Below the pieces are notes generated by a model. The model had not been told where the DNA came from. It searched no databases and saw only the letters and a program-made list of their open reading frames with translations. From REBR01 sp033721915 (GTDB lineage: Bacteria > Pseudomonadota > Gammaproteobacteria > Pseudomonadales > Oleiphilaceae), in assembly GCA_033721915.1 (NCBI GenBank), contig JAWWAC010000092.1, forward strand, positions 1 through 7,504: a DNA stretch of 7,504 nt, in the 5' to 3' direction. Of the stretch, positions 1 through 4,250 are shown piece by piece. Position numbers and translations under genes: made by a program. The first letter of the stretch is position 1; each line of letters begins with the position of its first letter.

Positions 1-1
1 G

Positions 2-184
2 TACCAGACCGTCTCCAAGAAGGCCTGGCAGGAATGGCAGGCCCAGCAGACCATGCTGATCAACGAGAAGCACCTGAACCTGATGGAGCCCAACACCCGC
101 AAATACCTGCAGGCCCAGATGGAACACTTCCTCGACAACGAGCCCTTCGACAAAGCCGAAGGCTACGTACCACCCGAGGCCTGA
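2..184 (+). CDS. yggX: YggX, Fe(II)-trafficking / oxidative damage protection protein, C-terminal part
   Basis: This is the last 60 codons of a YggX-family protein; the family is about 90 residues, so roughly the first 30, with the start codon, lie left of the window. The match rests on the conserved core 'WQEWQAQQTMLINEKHLNL' (E. coli has WAQWQHKQTMLINEKKLNM), on 'RKYLQAQMEHFL', and on the family's tail 'EGYVPPE'. YggX is a small cytosolic protein linked to iron handling and protection of Fe-S enzymes against oxidative damage; that role is known for the family, not shown here. In Pseudomonas and relatives it lies downstream of mutY and upstream of tRNA-Phe, and the tRNA is present here at 461. 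The stop codon TGA sits inside a terminator-like hairpin. Confidence 0.93.
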   Translation, partial: YQTVSKKAWQEWQAQQTMLINEKHLNLMEPNTRKYLQAQMEHFLDNEPFDKAEGYVPPEA

Positions 185-205
185 CCGCAACTGGTCAGGC
201 TTTGT
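179..205 (+). terminator. Hairpin terminator overlapping the yggX stop codon
   Basis: A perfect 8-bp stem (GCCTGACC at 179-186, GGTCAGGC at 193-200) with a six-base loop is followed by TTTGT at 201-205. The left arm includes the last yggX codon and the TGA stop. The T run is short, so termination may be incomplete. Its position directly at the gene end supports a rho-independent terminator for the mutY-yggX transcript. Confidence 0.55.
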
Positions 206-244
206 ACAACCCGGAAAAGTTTCAGAAATTTTTCCCGATCAGCC

Positions 245-273
245 TTGACTCAATACCGCTAAACCGGTTTAAT
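245..273 (+). promoter_or_regulatory. Sigma70-type promoter of the tRNA-Phe locus
   Basis: TTGACT (245-250, 5 of 6 consensus) is separated by exactly 17 bases from TTTAAT (268-273, 5 of 6 consensus). A GC-rich discriminator, AACGCCCCG, follows, as is common in stable-RNA promoters under stringent control. Transcription would begin near 280. That is about 25 bases before the decayed tRNA copy at 305 and about 180 bases before the intact tRNA at 461, so the intact tRNA would carry an unusually long 5' leader. I see no better promoter closer to the intact tRNA. Confidence 0.65.
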
Positions 274-304
274 AACGCCCCGTTGCACGGCAAGCGCAAC
301 ATTT

Positions 305-345
305 GCCCGGATAGCTCAGTTGGGTGAGGCAAGCGATTACGAAGC
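305..345 (+). pseudogene. Decayed 5'-half copy of tRNA-Phe
   Basis: Bases 305-320 are identical to the first 16 bases of the intact tRNA at 461, and 300-323 matches 456-479 at 22 of 24 positions. Allowing one inserted base, weaker similarity (about 12 of 21) continues through the D-arm and anticodon-arm region to about 345, including a shared GATT. The D-stem partner GAGC has become GAGG, and no T-arm (TTCGA) or CCA end follows, so it cannot fold into a tRNA. It lies where a tRNA would be expected relative to the promoter at 245-273. It could be a partial tandem duplication or the scar of an insertion into the tRNA 5' end. The part beyond about 329 is uncertain. Confidence 0.6.
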
Positions 346-422
346 ACCACTTCGTGCGCAGCCGAACGACACAAATCTACGATTTGTGGCCGGAATGAGC
401 AGGGGTGCAGGCGCCAGCCTGC
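339..422 (+). other. Cluster of three short hairpins in the tRNA-Phe leader
   Basis: Three inverted repeats lie within 84 bases. The first is ACGAAG (339-344) with CTTCGT (350-355), loop of 5. The second is CACAAATC (370-377) with GATTTGTG (381-388), loop of 3. The third is GCAGGC (407-412) with GCCTGC (417-422), loop of 4. GGTGC at 404-408 could alternatively pair with GCACC at 436-440. If the promoter at 245 is the one used, all of these fall in the precursor upstream of the tRNA. They may be processing structures, a small RNA, or a palindromic repeat element; I recognise no RNA family. Confidence 0.4.
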
Positions 423-460
423 CGGTGTAAGGCAAGCACCGAGTAAACTAAATGCCATAT

Positions 461-536
461 GCCCGGATAGCTCAGTCGGTAGAGCAGGGGATTGAAAATC
501 CCCGTGTCGGTGGTTCGATTCCGCCTCCGGGCACCA
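461..536 (+). tRNA. tRNA-Phe (anticodon GAA)
   Basis: A complete 76-base tRNA with encoded CCA. The acceptor stem GCCCGGA/TCCGGGC is perfect, the D-stem is GCTC/GAGC, and the anticodon stem GGGGA/TCCCC encloses TTGAAAA with anticodon GAA at 494-496. The variable loop is GTGTC, and the T-stem GGTGG/CCGCC contains the TTCGATT loop. It decodes UUC and UUU as phenylalanine. The intact tRNA is followed after 10 bases by a strong terminator. Its 5' end is duplicated 156 bp upstream, so its promoter appears to lie beyond that duplication. Confidence 0.98.
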
Positions 537-546
537 CGAATTCCAG

Positions 547-576
547 AAAAAAGCCGCTCACTTGAGCGGCTTTTTT
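547..576 (+). terminator. Strong, probably bidirectional rho-independent terminator
   Basis: GCCGCTCA (553-560) pairs perfectly with TGAGCGGC (563-570) across a two-base gap, preceded by six A and followed by six T. A/T pairing can extend the stem to 14 bp. It ends the tRNA-Phe transcript. Because the A run on the left becomes a T run on the other strand, it could also terminate minus-strand transcription coming from the 577-1049 region. Confidence 0.9.
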
Positions 577-1049
577 CGTTCTGGCTCCCTGCCACTCAAC
601 CTGGCCACTGTCTGGTGAATATCACCCTGCCCCGCCAGCGCATCACCGTTCTCGCGCCAAATGATGCGGCTGCACACCAAATACAGGCATCACGCCCACT
701 CACCACCCCAAAGAAGAAACCCAGTAAAGCGAAGCCGCACCCATCAGGGTTATCGACAGGCCAATCAAAACAAAATGCCAATCTTTCATTGTGTTATCCC
801 GTAACGTCGATCCTTCCGATCGAGTTAGCGACAGCCTCTGAATGCCCTCCTCCGCTGAGTCAGATGCTTCTCGTTATTGAATGACTGCGGACCGGATTCG
901 ATACCACGGCGGCAGCCTACTCCCCCATAAACAACTACTTACGTGGGGTACCGGATTAACGTTGCCGGCGAACGATTCGTTCCCTATTTATTTCGCAATC
1001 GCAGCCGTTGGCACGATAGGACATGGGCTGGCGTTCATCGGGCAGATTT
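577..1049. other. Gene-poor interval between the tRNA terminator and the CHAD gene
   Basis: No convincing conserved gene is seen in these 473 bases. The content is a possible 29-codon minus-strand reading frame (700-789), an inverted repeat TCGATC-N5-GATCGA (807-823), and a plus-strand open frame (881-1072) without a ribosome binding site. That frame's C-terminal part is hydrophobic ('FPIYFAIAAVGTIGHGLAFI') and runs 23 bases into the CHAD gene. The interval looks less GC-rich than the flanking genes. Such stretches behind tRNA genes often hold remnants of past insertions, but no integrase, transposase or second copy of the tRNA 3' end is visible. Confidence 0.5.
700..789 (-). CDS. Possible 29-residue single-pass membrane peptide
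   Basis: A minus-strand frame starts with ATG at 789-787 and stops with TGA at 702-700. It would encode MKDWHFVLIGLSITLM followed by GAASLYWVSSLGW: a short charged start, then one stretch of about 20 hydrophobic residues long enough to span the membrane, with tryptophans near both ends as is usual at membrane interfaces. A weak ribosome binding site, GGGA, lies about 7 bases before the start. The transcript would meet the bidirectional terminator at 547-576. I recognise no family, and a frame this short can occur by chance, so this is a low-confidence call. If real, small inner-membrane peptides of this type often modulate a larger membrane protein. Confidence 0.25.
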   Translation of the reverse strand: MKDWHFVLIGLSITLMGAASLYWVSSLGW

Positions 1050-1928
1050 TCAGGGGTGCGACAAGGACTTGATGAAGTCGCTCGGGCTGGCCTTCAGTAG
1101 TTTGCGGGCCTTGCGGTGGGCTTGGTTCTGCAGGGTGTTTATCCGCCTGTGTAGAATCTGTTGCAGGGAGCTCCAGTCATCTGGGCTCAGGTTGATCGCC
1201 TGCTGCTGTGCAGTCAGGAACTCCAGCAGCACGGCGTGGTCGTTCACCAGGCCCTGGGTTTCGGTCATGTCCCGTAGGGCGCGAACGGTTGGCTTGGCCT
1301 GTTTGCTCAGCAGCGGCCGCAACATGCGGAGGCAGTAGAACAGGTCCTTGGAGCGTTTGCGGAATTCGTGAAAATCGTCGATTTGGTCAGACTTGTCAGC
1401 GATACGTTCCGATTTTCGAGCTTTTCGGTAGATGCGCTCAAGGCTGGGTATCAATCCCTTACGCTTGGAAGGAAACGCCCTGTCGGCAGCGGCAAATCGT
1501 TCCCGCTCCAGTTCCCGCGCCAGGTTGATGAAAAAGCTCTCCCCCTGGTGGGAGATGGGGTCTATCTTTTCCTCCGCCGTCAGGCGGGTATCCACCGACC
1601 GGAAGCCCTCGGAGCGAAGCTCGGGCCATAGGTCCTGAAGGTTTCGCCAGGTGTTGAGCATGACCATGGCATCGCGATTGCCAGCCAGTTGACCGGCAAC
1701 GGATCTGTAGAACTGCTGGTGCCGGCGGAAGGTATCGCCCCCTAGCTGGGGTCGCAGGAGGCGCAACAGCGCGCGCACCTCTTTGCAACCCTTGCGGGCT
1801 TCGTGGATGCCCGTTTCGGAATCGCGACAGGCCTGCAACAACGACAGGGCGATGTCTTCGCTGAGCGACTGAAACAGGCGCCTCAGGTGGGTTGCCAGAT
1901 CGCCCGTCGCCTTGACTCGGTAGCGCAT
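1050..1928 (-). CDS. CHAD domain-containing protein
   Basis: A 292-residue, Lys/Arg-rich, mostly helical protein with the two-fold internal repeat of the CHAD family. In the first half, 'IHEARKGCKEVRALLRLLRP' (41-60) supplies His42, Arg45, Lys46 and Arg52, followed by 'NRDAMVML' at 84-91. In the second half, 'FHEFRKRSKDLFYCLRML' (186-203) repeats the H-x-x-R-K pattern with His187, Arg190 and Lys191, followed by 'VNDHAVLLEFL' near 228-238. CHAD proteins bind polyphosphate through these conserved basic residues and often associate with polyphosphate granules; this is family knowledge. There is no CYTH (triphosphatase) domain, so it is the stand-alone form. ATG at 1928 is preceded by a G-rich stretch (GGGGGCGTC). 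It lies 36 bases downstream of the 90-residue gene on the same strand, probably in one transcript. No clear terminator follows its stop. Confidence 0.88.
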   Translation of the reverse strand: MRYRVKATGDLATHLRRLFQSLSEDIALSLLQACRDSETGIHEARKGCKEVRALLRLLRPQLGGDTFRRHQQFYRSVAGQLAGNRDAMVMLNTWRNLQDLWPELRSEGFRSVDTRLTAEEKIDPISHQGESFFINLARELERERFAAADRAFPSKRKGLIPSLERIYRKARKSERIADKSDQIDDFHEFRKRSKDLFYCLRMLRPLLSKQAKPTVRALRDMTETQGLVNDHAVLLEFLTAQQQAINLSPDDWSSLQQILHRRINTLQNQAHRKARKLLKASPSDFIKSLSHP

Positions 1929-1964
1929 GACGCCCCCGGTAGGTTTGGCCTTGGCTGGTTTCCG

Positions 1965-2237
1965 TTATAGGGAGTAGCCTGCGCGACTGGCAGAGAGGCT
2001 AAACACCTTGCGGTCCAGGTAGCGCTGGCCAGTGGCGTCGTACTTGACGTAGCCGTAGCAAGCCCCTTCCACACACCAGGCATCGATGACCGACAGCGTT
2101 TGTCCAGCTTCACCAACCACCTTGTAGGTGTTCGTCCCCGGCGACCGAACCCAATCCTGGCCGACATCCCGGGCGTGGGGTTCCAGGTGCTGGCCCTGGG
2201 GCAGTTGCAAGGTTTGGTCTAACAGCTGGCGAATCAT
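1965..2237 (-). CDS. Unrecognised 90-residue protein upstream of the CHAD gene
   Basis: I do not recognise this protein. It starts at ATG 2237 behind a good ribosome binding site (AGGAG at 2250-2246, eight bases of spacing), which is the main support for it being real. The product has no signal peptide or membrane segment. After a glutamine- and leucine-rich start (1-20), residues 27-80 look like a compact beta-rich domain, with 'GTNTYKVVGEAGQTLSVIDAW' spacing and two cysteines at 55 and 60 ('CVEGAC') that could form a pair or hold a metal. Aromatic residues are frequent near the end (YGYVKYD, 61-67). It ends 36 bases before the CHAD start on the same strand, suggesting co-transcription. A competing frame at 1883-2167 overlaps it but lacks a comparable ribosome binding site. 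Confidence 0.6.
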   Translation of the reverse strand: MIRQLLDQTLQLPQGQHLEPHARDVGQDWVRSPGTNTYKVVGEAGQTLSVIDAWCVEGACYGYVKYDATGQRYLDRKVFSLSASRAGYSL

Positions 2238-2245
2238 AGGCGGAT

Positions 2246-2250
2246 CTCCT
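2246..2250 (-). promoter_or_regulatory. Ribosome binding site of the 90-residue gene
   Basis: CTCCT on the plus strand reads AGGAG on the minus strand, eight bases before ATG 2237. It is the best Shine-Dalgarno match in this part of the window and decides the start of the unrecognised gene. Confidence 0.65.
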
Positions 2251-2305
2251 GGGCACTGTACCCGTTGGTGTCAGTTCCGGAACATCGCTGAATACGACAC
2301 ACCTA

Positions 2306-2333
2306 AAGCTAGCACAGCCGTACCGTCTGTCAG
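2306..2333 (-). promoter_or_regulatory. Weak candidate promoter for the 90-residue/CHAD transcript
   Basis: On the minus strand CTGACA (2333-2328, 5 of 6 to TTGACA) is separated by 16 bases from TAGCTT (2311-2306, a poor -10). The start point would be near 2300, giving a leader of about 60 bases to ATG 2237. The -35 part overlaps a small inverted repeat, TCAGT-TG-ACTGA (2330-2341), that could be an operator. The weak -10 keeps confidence low. Confidence 0.25.
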
Positions 2334-2433
2334 TTGACTGATCTCAAATGCGTGCATGGTTGGCTGGTCAGACATGCAGGGTCAGCCTATGTGCATCACC
2401 GGCCACCATGGTACTTAAATGCTGTTCTACACC

Positions 2434-2446
2434 GGGGGGGGGGGGG
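2434..2446. repeat. Homopolymer of 13 G upstream of the AraC-type regulator
   Basis: Thirteen consecutive G (C on the other strand) lie 44 bases before the regulator's start codon and outside any credible gene. Long G/C runs are prone to slipped-strand length change during replication and also to sequencing error. It sits just upstream of where a -35 region would be, in the interval where activators usually bind, so a length change could alter promoter geometry. Confidence 0.9.
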
Positions 2447-2475
2447 CGCCGCCATGGGGCTTCGGAGGGCAGGGT

Positions 2476-2484
2476 TGATATACT
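2476..2484 (+). promoter_or_regulatory. Extended -10 promoter directly abutting the AraC-type gene
   Basis: TG-A-TATACT (2476-2484) matches an extended -10 element, TGn followed by a 5-of-6 TATAAT match. The bases at the -35 distance (about 2456-2461) do not resemble TTGACA. Only six bases separate the -10 from ATG 2491, so transcription would begin at or next to the A of the start codon, giving a leaderless mRNA. This agrees with the absence of any Shine-Dalgarno sequence in CCCACC just before the ATG. Confidence 0.4.
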
Positions 2485-2490
2485 CCCACC

Positions 2491-3222
2491 ATGGACCACA
2501 CCAACCCGACCCTGGAAATCCGCAGCTACGACGACGAGGCCCGGACCCACCACCACGACCACCACCAACTGGTGCTGCCGGTGGCCGGCCAGTTGGCGCT
2601 GACCATCCACCACACCGAGGGACGGGTCAGCGAGGAGCAGGCCGCGGTGATTCCGGCCGGCTTTGACCACGGTTTTGCCGCGGACAATCCCAACCGCTTC
2701 CTGGTGGCGGACGTGCCGGCCGCCCTGGCCCCGGCCCTGGAGCGGCTACCGCTGTTCATTCCCCTGGATCGGTCCTTGGCCCACTACATTGCCTTCCTGA
2801 ACCAGCAATTGGCGCAGGGCGTGGGGGGACGTAACACGGAACGGCAGATGTTGATGCTGCTGATCCAGCTGTTCCAGGAACGTCACCAGGAGTCACTGGG
2901 CATGGACCGGCGCATCGCCCTGGCCACGGCCTATCTGGACGAGCACTTCCAGCAACCGGCATCCCTCGCCGGCCTCGCCGGCGTGGCCCACCTCAGCGTT
3001 CGGCAACTCAGCGAGCTGTTCCGCCAGCAGGTGGGCATGACGCCCCAGCAGTACCTCACCGAGAAGCGCATGCAGCGGGCCTGGCAGTTATTGGAGACCT
3101 CGCCCCTGAGTATCCAGGCCATTGCCGAGCAGGTCGGCTACACCAGTTTGGCGGCCTTCAGCGACCGCTTCCGCAGACACTTCGGCCAGTCTCCCCGTTA
3201 TTTCCGCCAGAGCGGCAAATAA
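2491..3222 (+). CDS. AraC-family transcriptional regulator
   Basis: A 243-residue regulator with an N-terminal cupin-like sensing region (about 10-90) and a C-terminal AraC DNA-binding domain (about 142-240). The sensor begins with a histidine-rich stretch, HHHDHHQLVLPVAGQL (20-35), the usual place for the cupin H-x-H motif. The DNA-binding domain has two helix-turn-helix units: 'LAGLAGVAHLSVRQLSELFR' (159-178) and 'IQAIAEQVGYTSLAAFSDRF' (208-227), followed by the family-typical 'FRRHFGQSPRYFR'. The start is fixed by a TGA stop in frame at 2476 and by the cupin beginning close to the N-terminus; no ribosome binding site precedes it, and a -10 element sits six bases upstream. The EamA exporter gene begins 86 bases downstream on the same strand, so it is the likely target. 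The ligand is unknown. Confidence 0.92.
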   Translation: MDHTNPTLEIRSYDDEARTHHHDHHQLVLPVAGQLALTIHHTEGRVSEEQAAVIPAGFDHGFAADNPNRFLVADVPAALAPALERLPLFIPLDRSLAHYIAFLNQQLAQGVGGRNTERQMLMLLIQLFQERHQESLGMDRRIALATAYLDEHFQQPASLAGLAGVAHLSVRQLSELFRQQVGMTPQQYLTEKRMQRAWQLLETSPLSIQAIAEQVGYTSLAAFSDRFRRHFGQSPRYFRQSGK

Positions 3223-3296
3223 CCCCGCCAGCCCACGAAAGACGGTCCCCCGGCGGCGTCCTACACTCTTGCGGCACAGCGATGAACCGTCACTTT

Positions 3297-3302
3297 CAAG
3301 GA
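3297..3302 (+). promoter_or_regulatory. Ribosome binding site of the EamA exporter
   Basis: CAAGGA, six bases before ATG 3309, is a clear Shine-Dalgarno match. It decides the start in favour of 3309 over the in-frame ATG at 3282, which would place this site inside the coding region. Confidence 0.65.
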
Positions 3303-3308
3303 CCCGCC

Positions 3309-4250
3309 ATGACTACCCGCAATGCCGCCACCCTGATCGGCACCATCTCCATCCTGCTCTGGGGTACCCTGGCCCTGCTGACCAAGCTGACCGACGGCGC
3401 CATTCCCGAATTCCAGCTGATGGCGATGACCTTCGGCATTGCCTTCTTGCTGATGGCCGCTCGCTGGTGGCAACGGGGCGAGTCCGGGACCGAGTACCTG
3501 CGCCAGGCCCCTATGGCCTGGCTGATCGGCGTGGGCGGGCTGTTTGGCTACCACTTCTGCTACTTCAAGGCGATGACCCTGGCCCCGGCGGTGGAGGTCA
3601 GCCTGCTGGCCTACCTGTGGCCGTTGCTGATCGTGCTGCTGTCGGCCCTGCTACCCGGGGAGAGCCTGCGCAGCCAACACCTCATTGGCGCCCTGCTCGC
3701 GCTGGCCGGTTGCTGGCTGCTGGTGGGCAAGAACGGCACCGACTTTGACTGGACCAGTCTCCCCGGCTACCTGGTGGCACTGGCCTGCGCACTGATCTGG
3801 TCCAGCTATTCGGTGCTGAGCCGGCTGGTACGCTCGGTACCCACGGACGCCGTGGGCTGGTTCTGTCTGGTGACCGCCGTGCTAGCCCTGGGCTGTCACT
3901 GGCTGTGGGAGGAGACCGTCCTGCCGCAGGGTGCCCTGCAATGGCTCGGGGTGATTGGCCTTGGTCTGGGGCCGGTGGGCGTTGCCTTCTTTACCTGGGA
4001 CTATGGGGTGAAACAGGGCAACCTGCAGCTGCTGGGTACCCTGGCTTACAGCGCGCCACTGATTTCGGTAGTGCTGCTGGTGCTGGCCGGGGAAGCGGAG
4101 CCGAGCGCGACCCTGTTCATCGCCAGCCTGGCGATTGTTGGCGGCTCGCTGGTGGCCGGCTGGCAGTGGAAACGGCCCCGGATCACCCCCCGGGGCCACT
4201 CGAAAGGTGAGCCGGCGGCTATTGATCCAGCAACTCAATCCAGTGACTGA
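3309..4250 (+). CDS. EamA/DMT-superfamily exporter, YddG-like
   Basis: A 313-residue inner-membrane protein with about ten hydrophobic helices forming two EamA repeats, of usual length for the drug/metabolite transporter superfamily. It resembles the aromatic amino-acid exporter YddG of E. coli at several places: 'TLIGTISILLWGTLALLTK' at the N-terminus, 'VEVSLLAYLWPLLIVLLS' in helix 4 (YddG: IEVGMVNYLWPSLTILF), and 'WDYGVKQGNLQLLG' (YddG: WNVGILHGNVTIMA). Export of amino acids or related metabolites is therefore plausible; the substrate is inferred, not shown. ATG 3309 is chosen over ATG 3282 because AAGGA lies six bases before it, while 3282 has no ribosome binding site. The hydrophilic tail (about 285-313) overlaps the opposing glcF gene by 32 bases. 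The AraC-type gene directly upstream probably controls it. Confidence 0.88.
   Translation: MTTRNAATLIGTISILLWGTLALLTKLTDGAIPEFQLMAMTFGIAFLLMAARWWQRGESGTEYLRQAPMAWLIGVGGLFGYHFCYFKAMTLAPAVEVSLLAYLWPLLIVLLSALLPGESLRSQHLIGALLALAGCWLLVGKNGTDFDWTSLPGYLVALACALIWSSYSVLSRLVRSVPTDAVGWFCLVTAVLALGCHWLWEETVLPQGALQWLGVIGLGLGPVGVAFFTWDYGVKQGNLQLLGTLAYSAPLISVVLLVLAGEAEPSATLFIASLAIVGGSLVAGWQWKRPRITPRGHSKGEPAAIDPATQSSD
4174..4197 (-). terminator. Possible glc operon terminator inside the opposing exporter gene
   Basis: GGCCCCGG (4174-4181) and CCGGGGCC (4190-4197) form a perfect 8-bp GC stem with an eight-base loop. Read on the minus strand the hairpin starts 21 bases after the glcF stop and is followed by GTTTCC, so the U tract is only three bases. 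It is the only strong inverted repeat I noticed just beyond glcF and lies within the coding region of the exporter's tail. It may act as a weak or rho-assisted terminator. Confidence 0.4.

Larger units (their letters stand above)
300..479 (+). repeat. Direct repeat pair (300-323 and 456-479), offset 156 bp
   Basis: The two 24-base copies differ at only two positions and cover the 5' end of tRNA-Phe plus five upstream bases (CATTT versus CATAT). The 156-bp unit they bound contains the decayed tRNA half and three short hairpins. Known tRNA-targeted islands usually leave a repeat of the tRNA 3' end, so a 5'-end repeat is atypical. There is no integrase gene between the copies. Confidence 0.75.

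Noticed and set aside
34..327. 97-residue plus-strand open frame overlapping yggX
   Set aside because: It lies out of frame over the well-recognised yggX and runs into the tRNA locus; its composition (Pro, Arg, Gln rich) is typical of a shadow frame.
222..458. 78-residue minus-strand open frame across the tRNA leader
   Set aside because: It is antisense to the repeat and hairpins, has no ribosome binding site that I can see and no recognisable domain; it is explained by the structured leader.
305..536. Tandem pair of functional tRNAs
   Set aside because: The upstream copy lacks an intact D-stem, T-arm and CCA end, so only the copy at 461-536 is a working tRNA.
377..595. 72-residue minus-strand open frame across tRNA-Phe
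   Set aside because: It is the antisense translation of the tRNA and its terminator, a common false gene call at tRNA-Phe genes.
881..1072. 63-residue plus-strand frame with a hydrophobic C-terminal part
   Set aside because: There is no ribosome binding site and no recognised family, and it runs into the convergent CHAD gene. It is mentioned only as a possible gene fossil in the interval entry.
1883..2167. 94-residue minus-strand frame overlapping the 90-residue gene and the CHAD start
   Set aside because: It has no comparable ribosome binding site and overlaps both better-supported frames.
3239..3267. Possible promoter for the exporter gene, with TACACT (3262-3267) as -10
   Set aside because: No -35-like sequence lies at a proper distance (AAGACG at 3239-3244), so it is too weak to annotate.
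3282..3308. Earlier ATG start for the exporter (3282)
   Set aside because: No Shine-Dalgarno sequence precedes it, whereas ATG 3309 has AAGGA at ideal spacing and begins the family's usual N-terminus.
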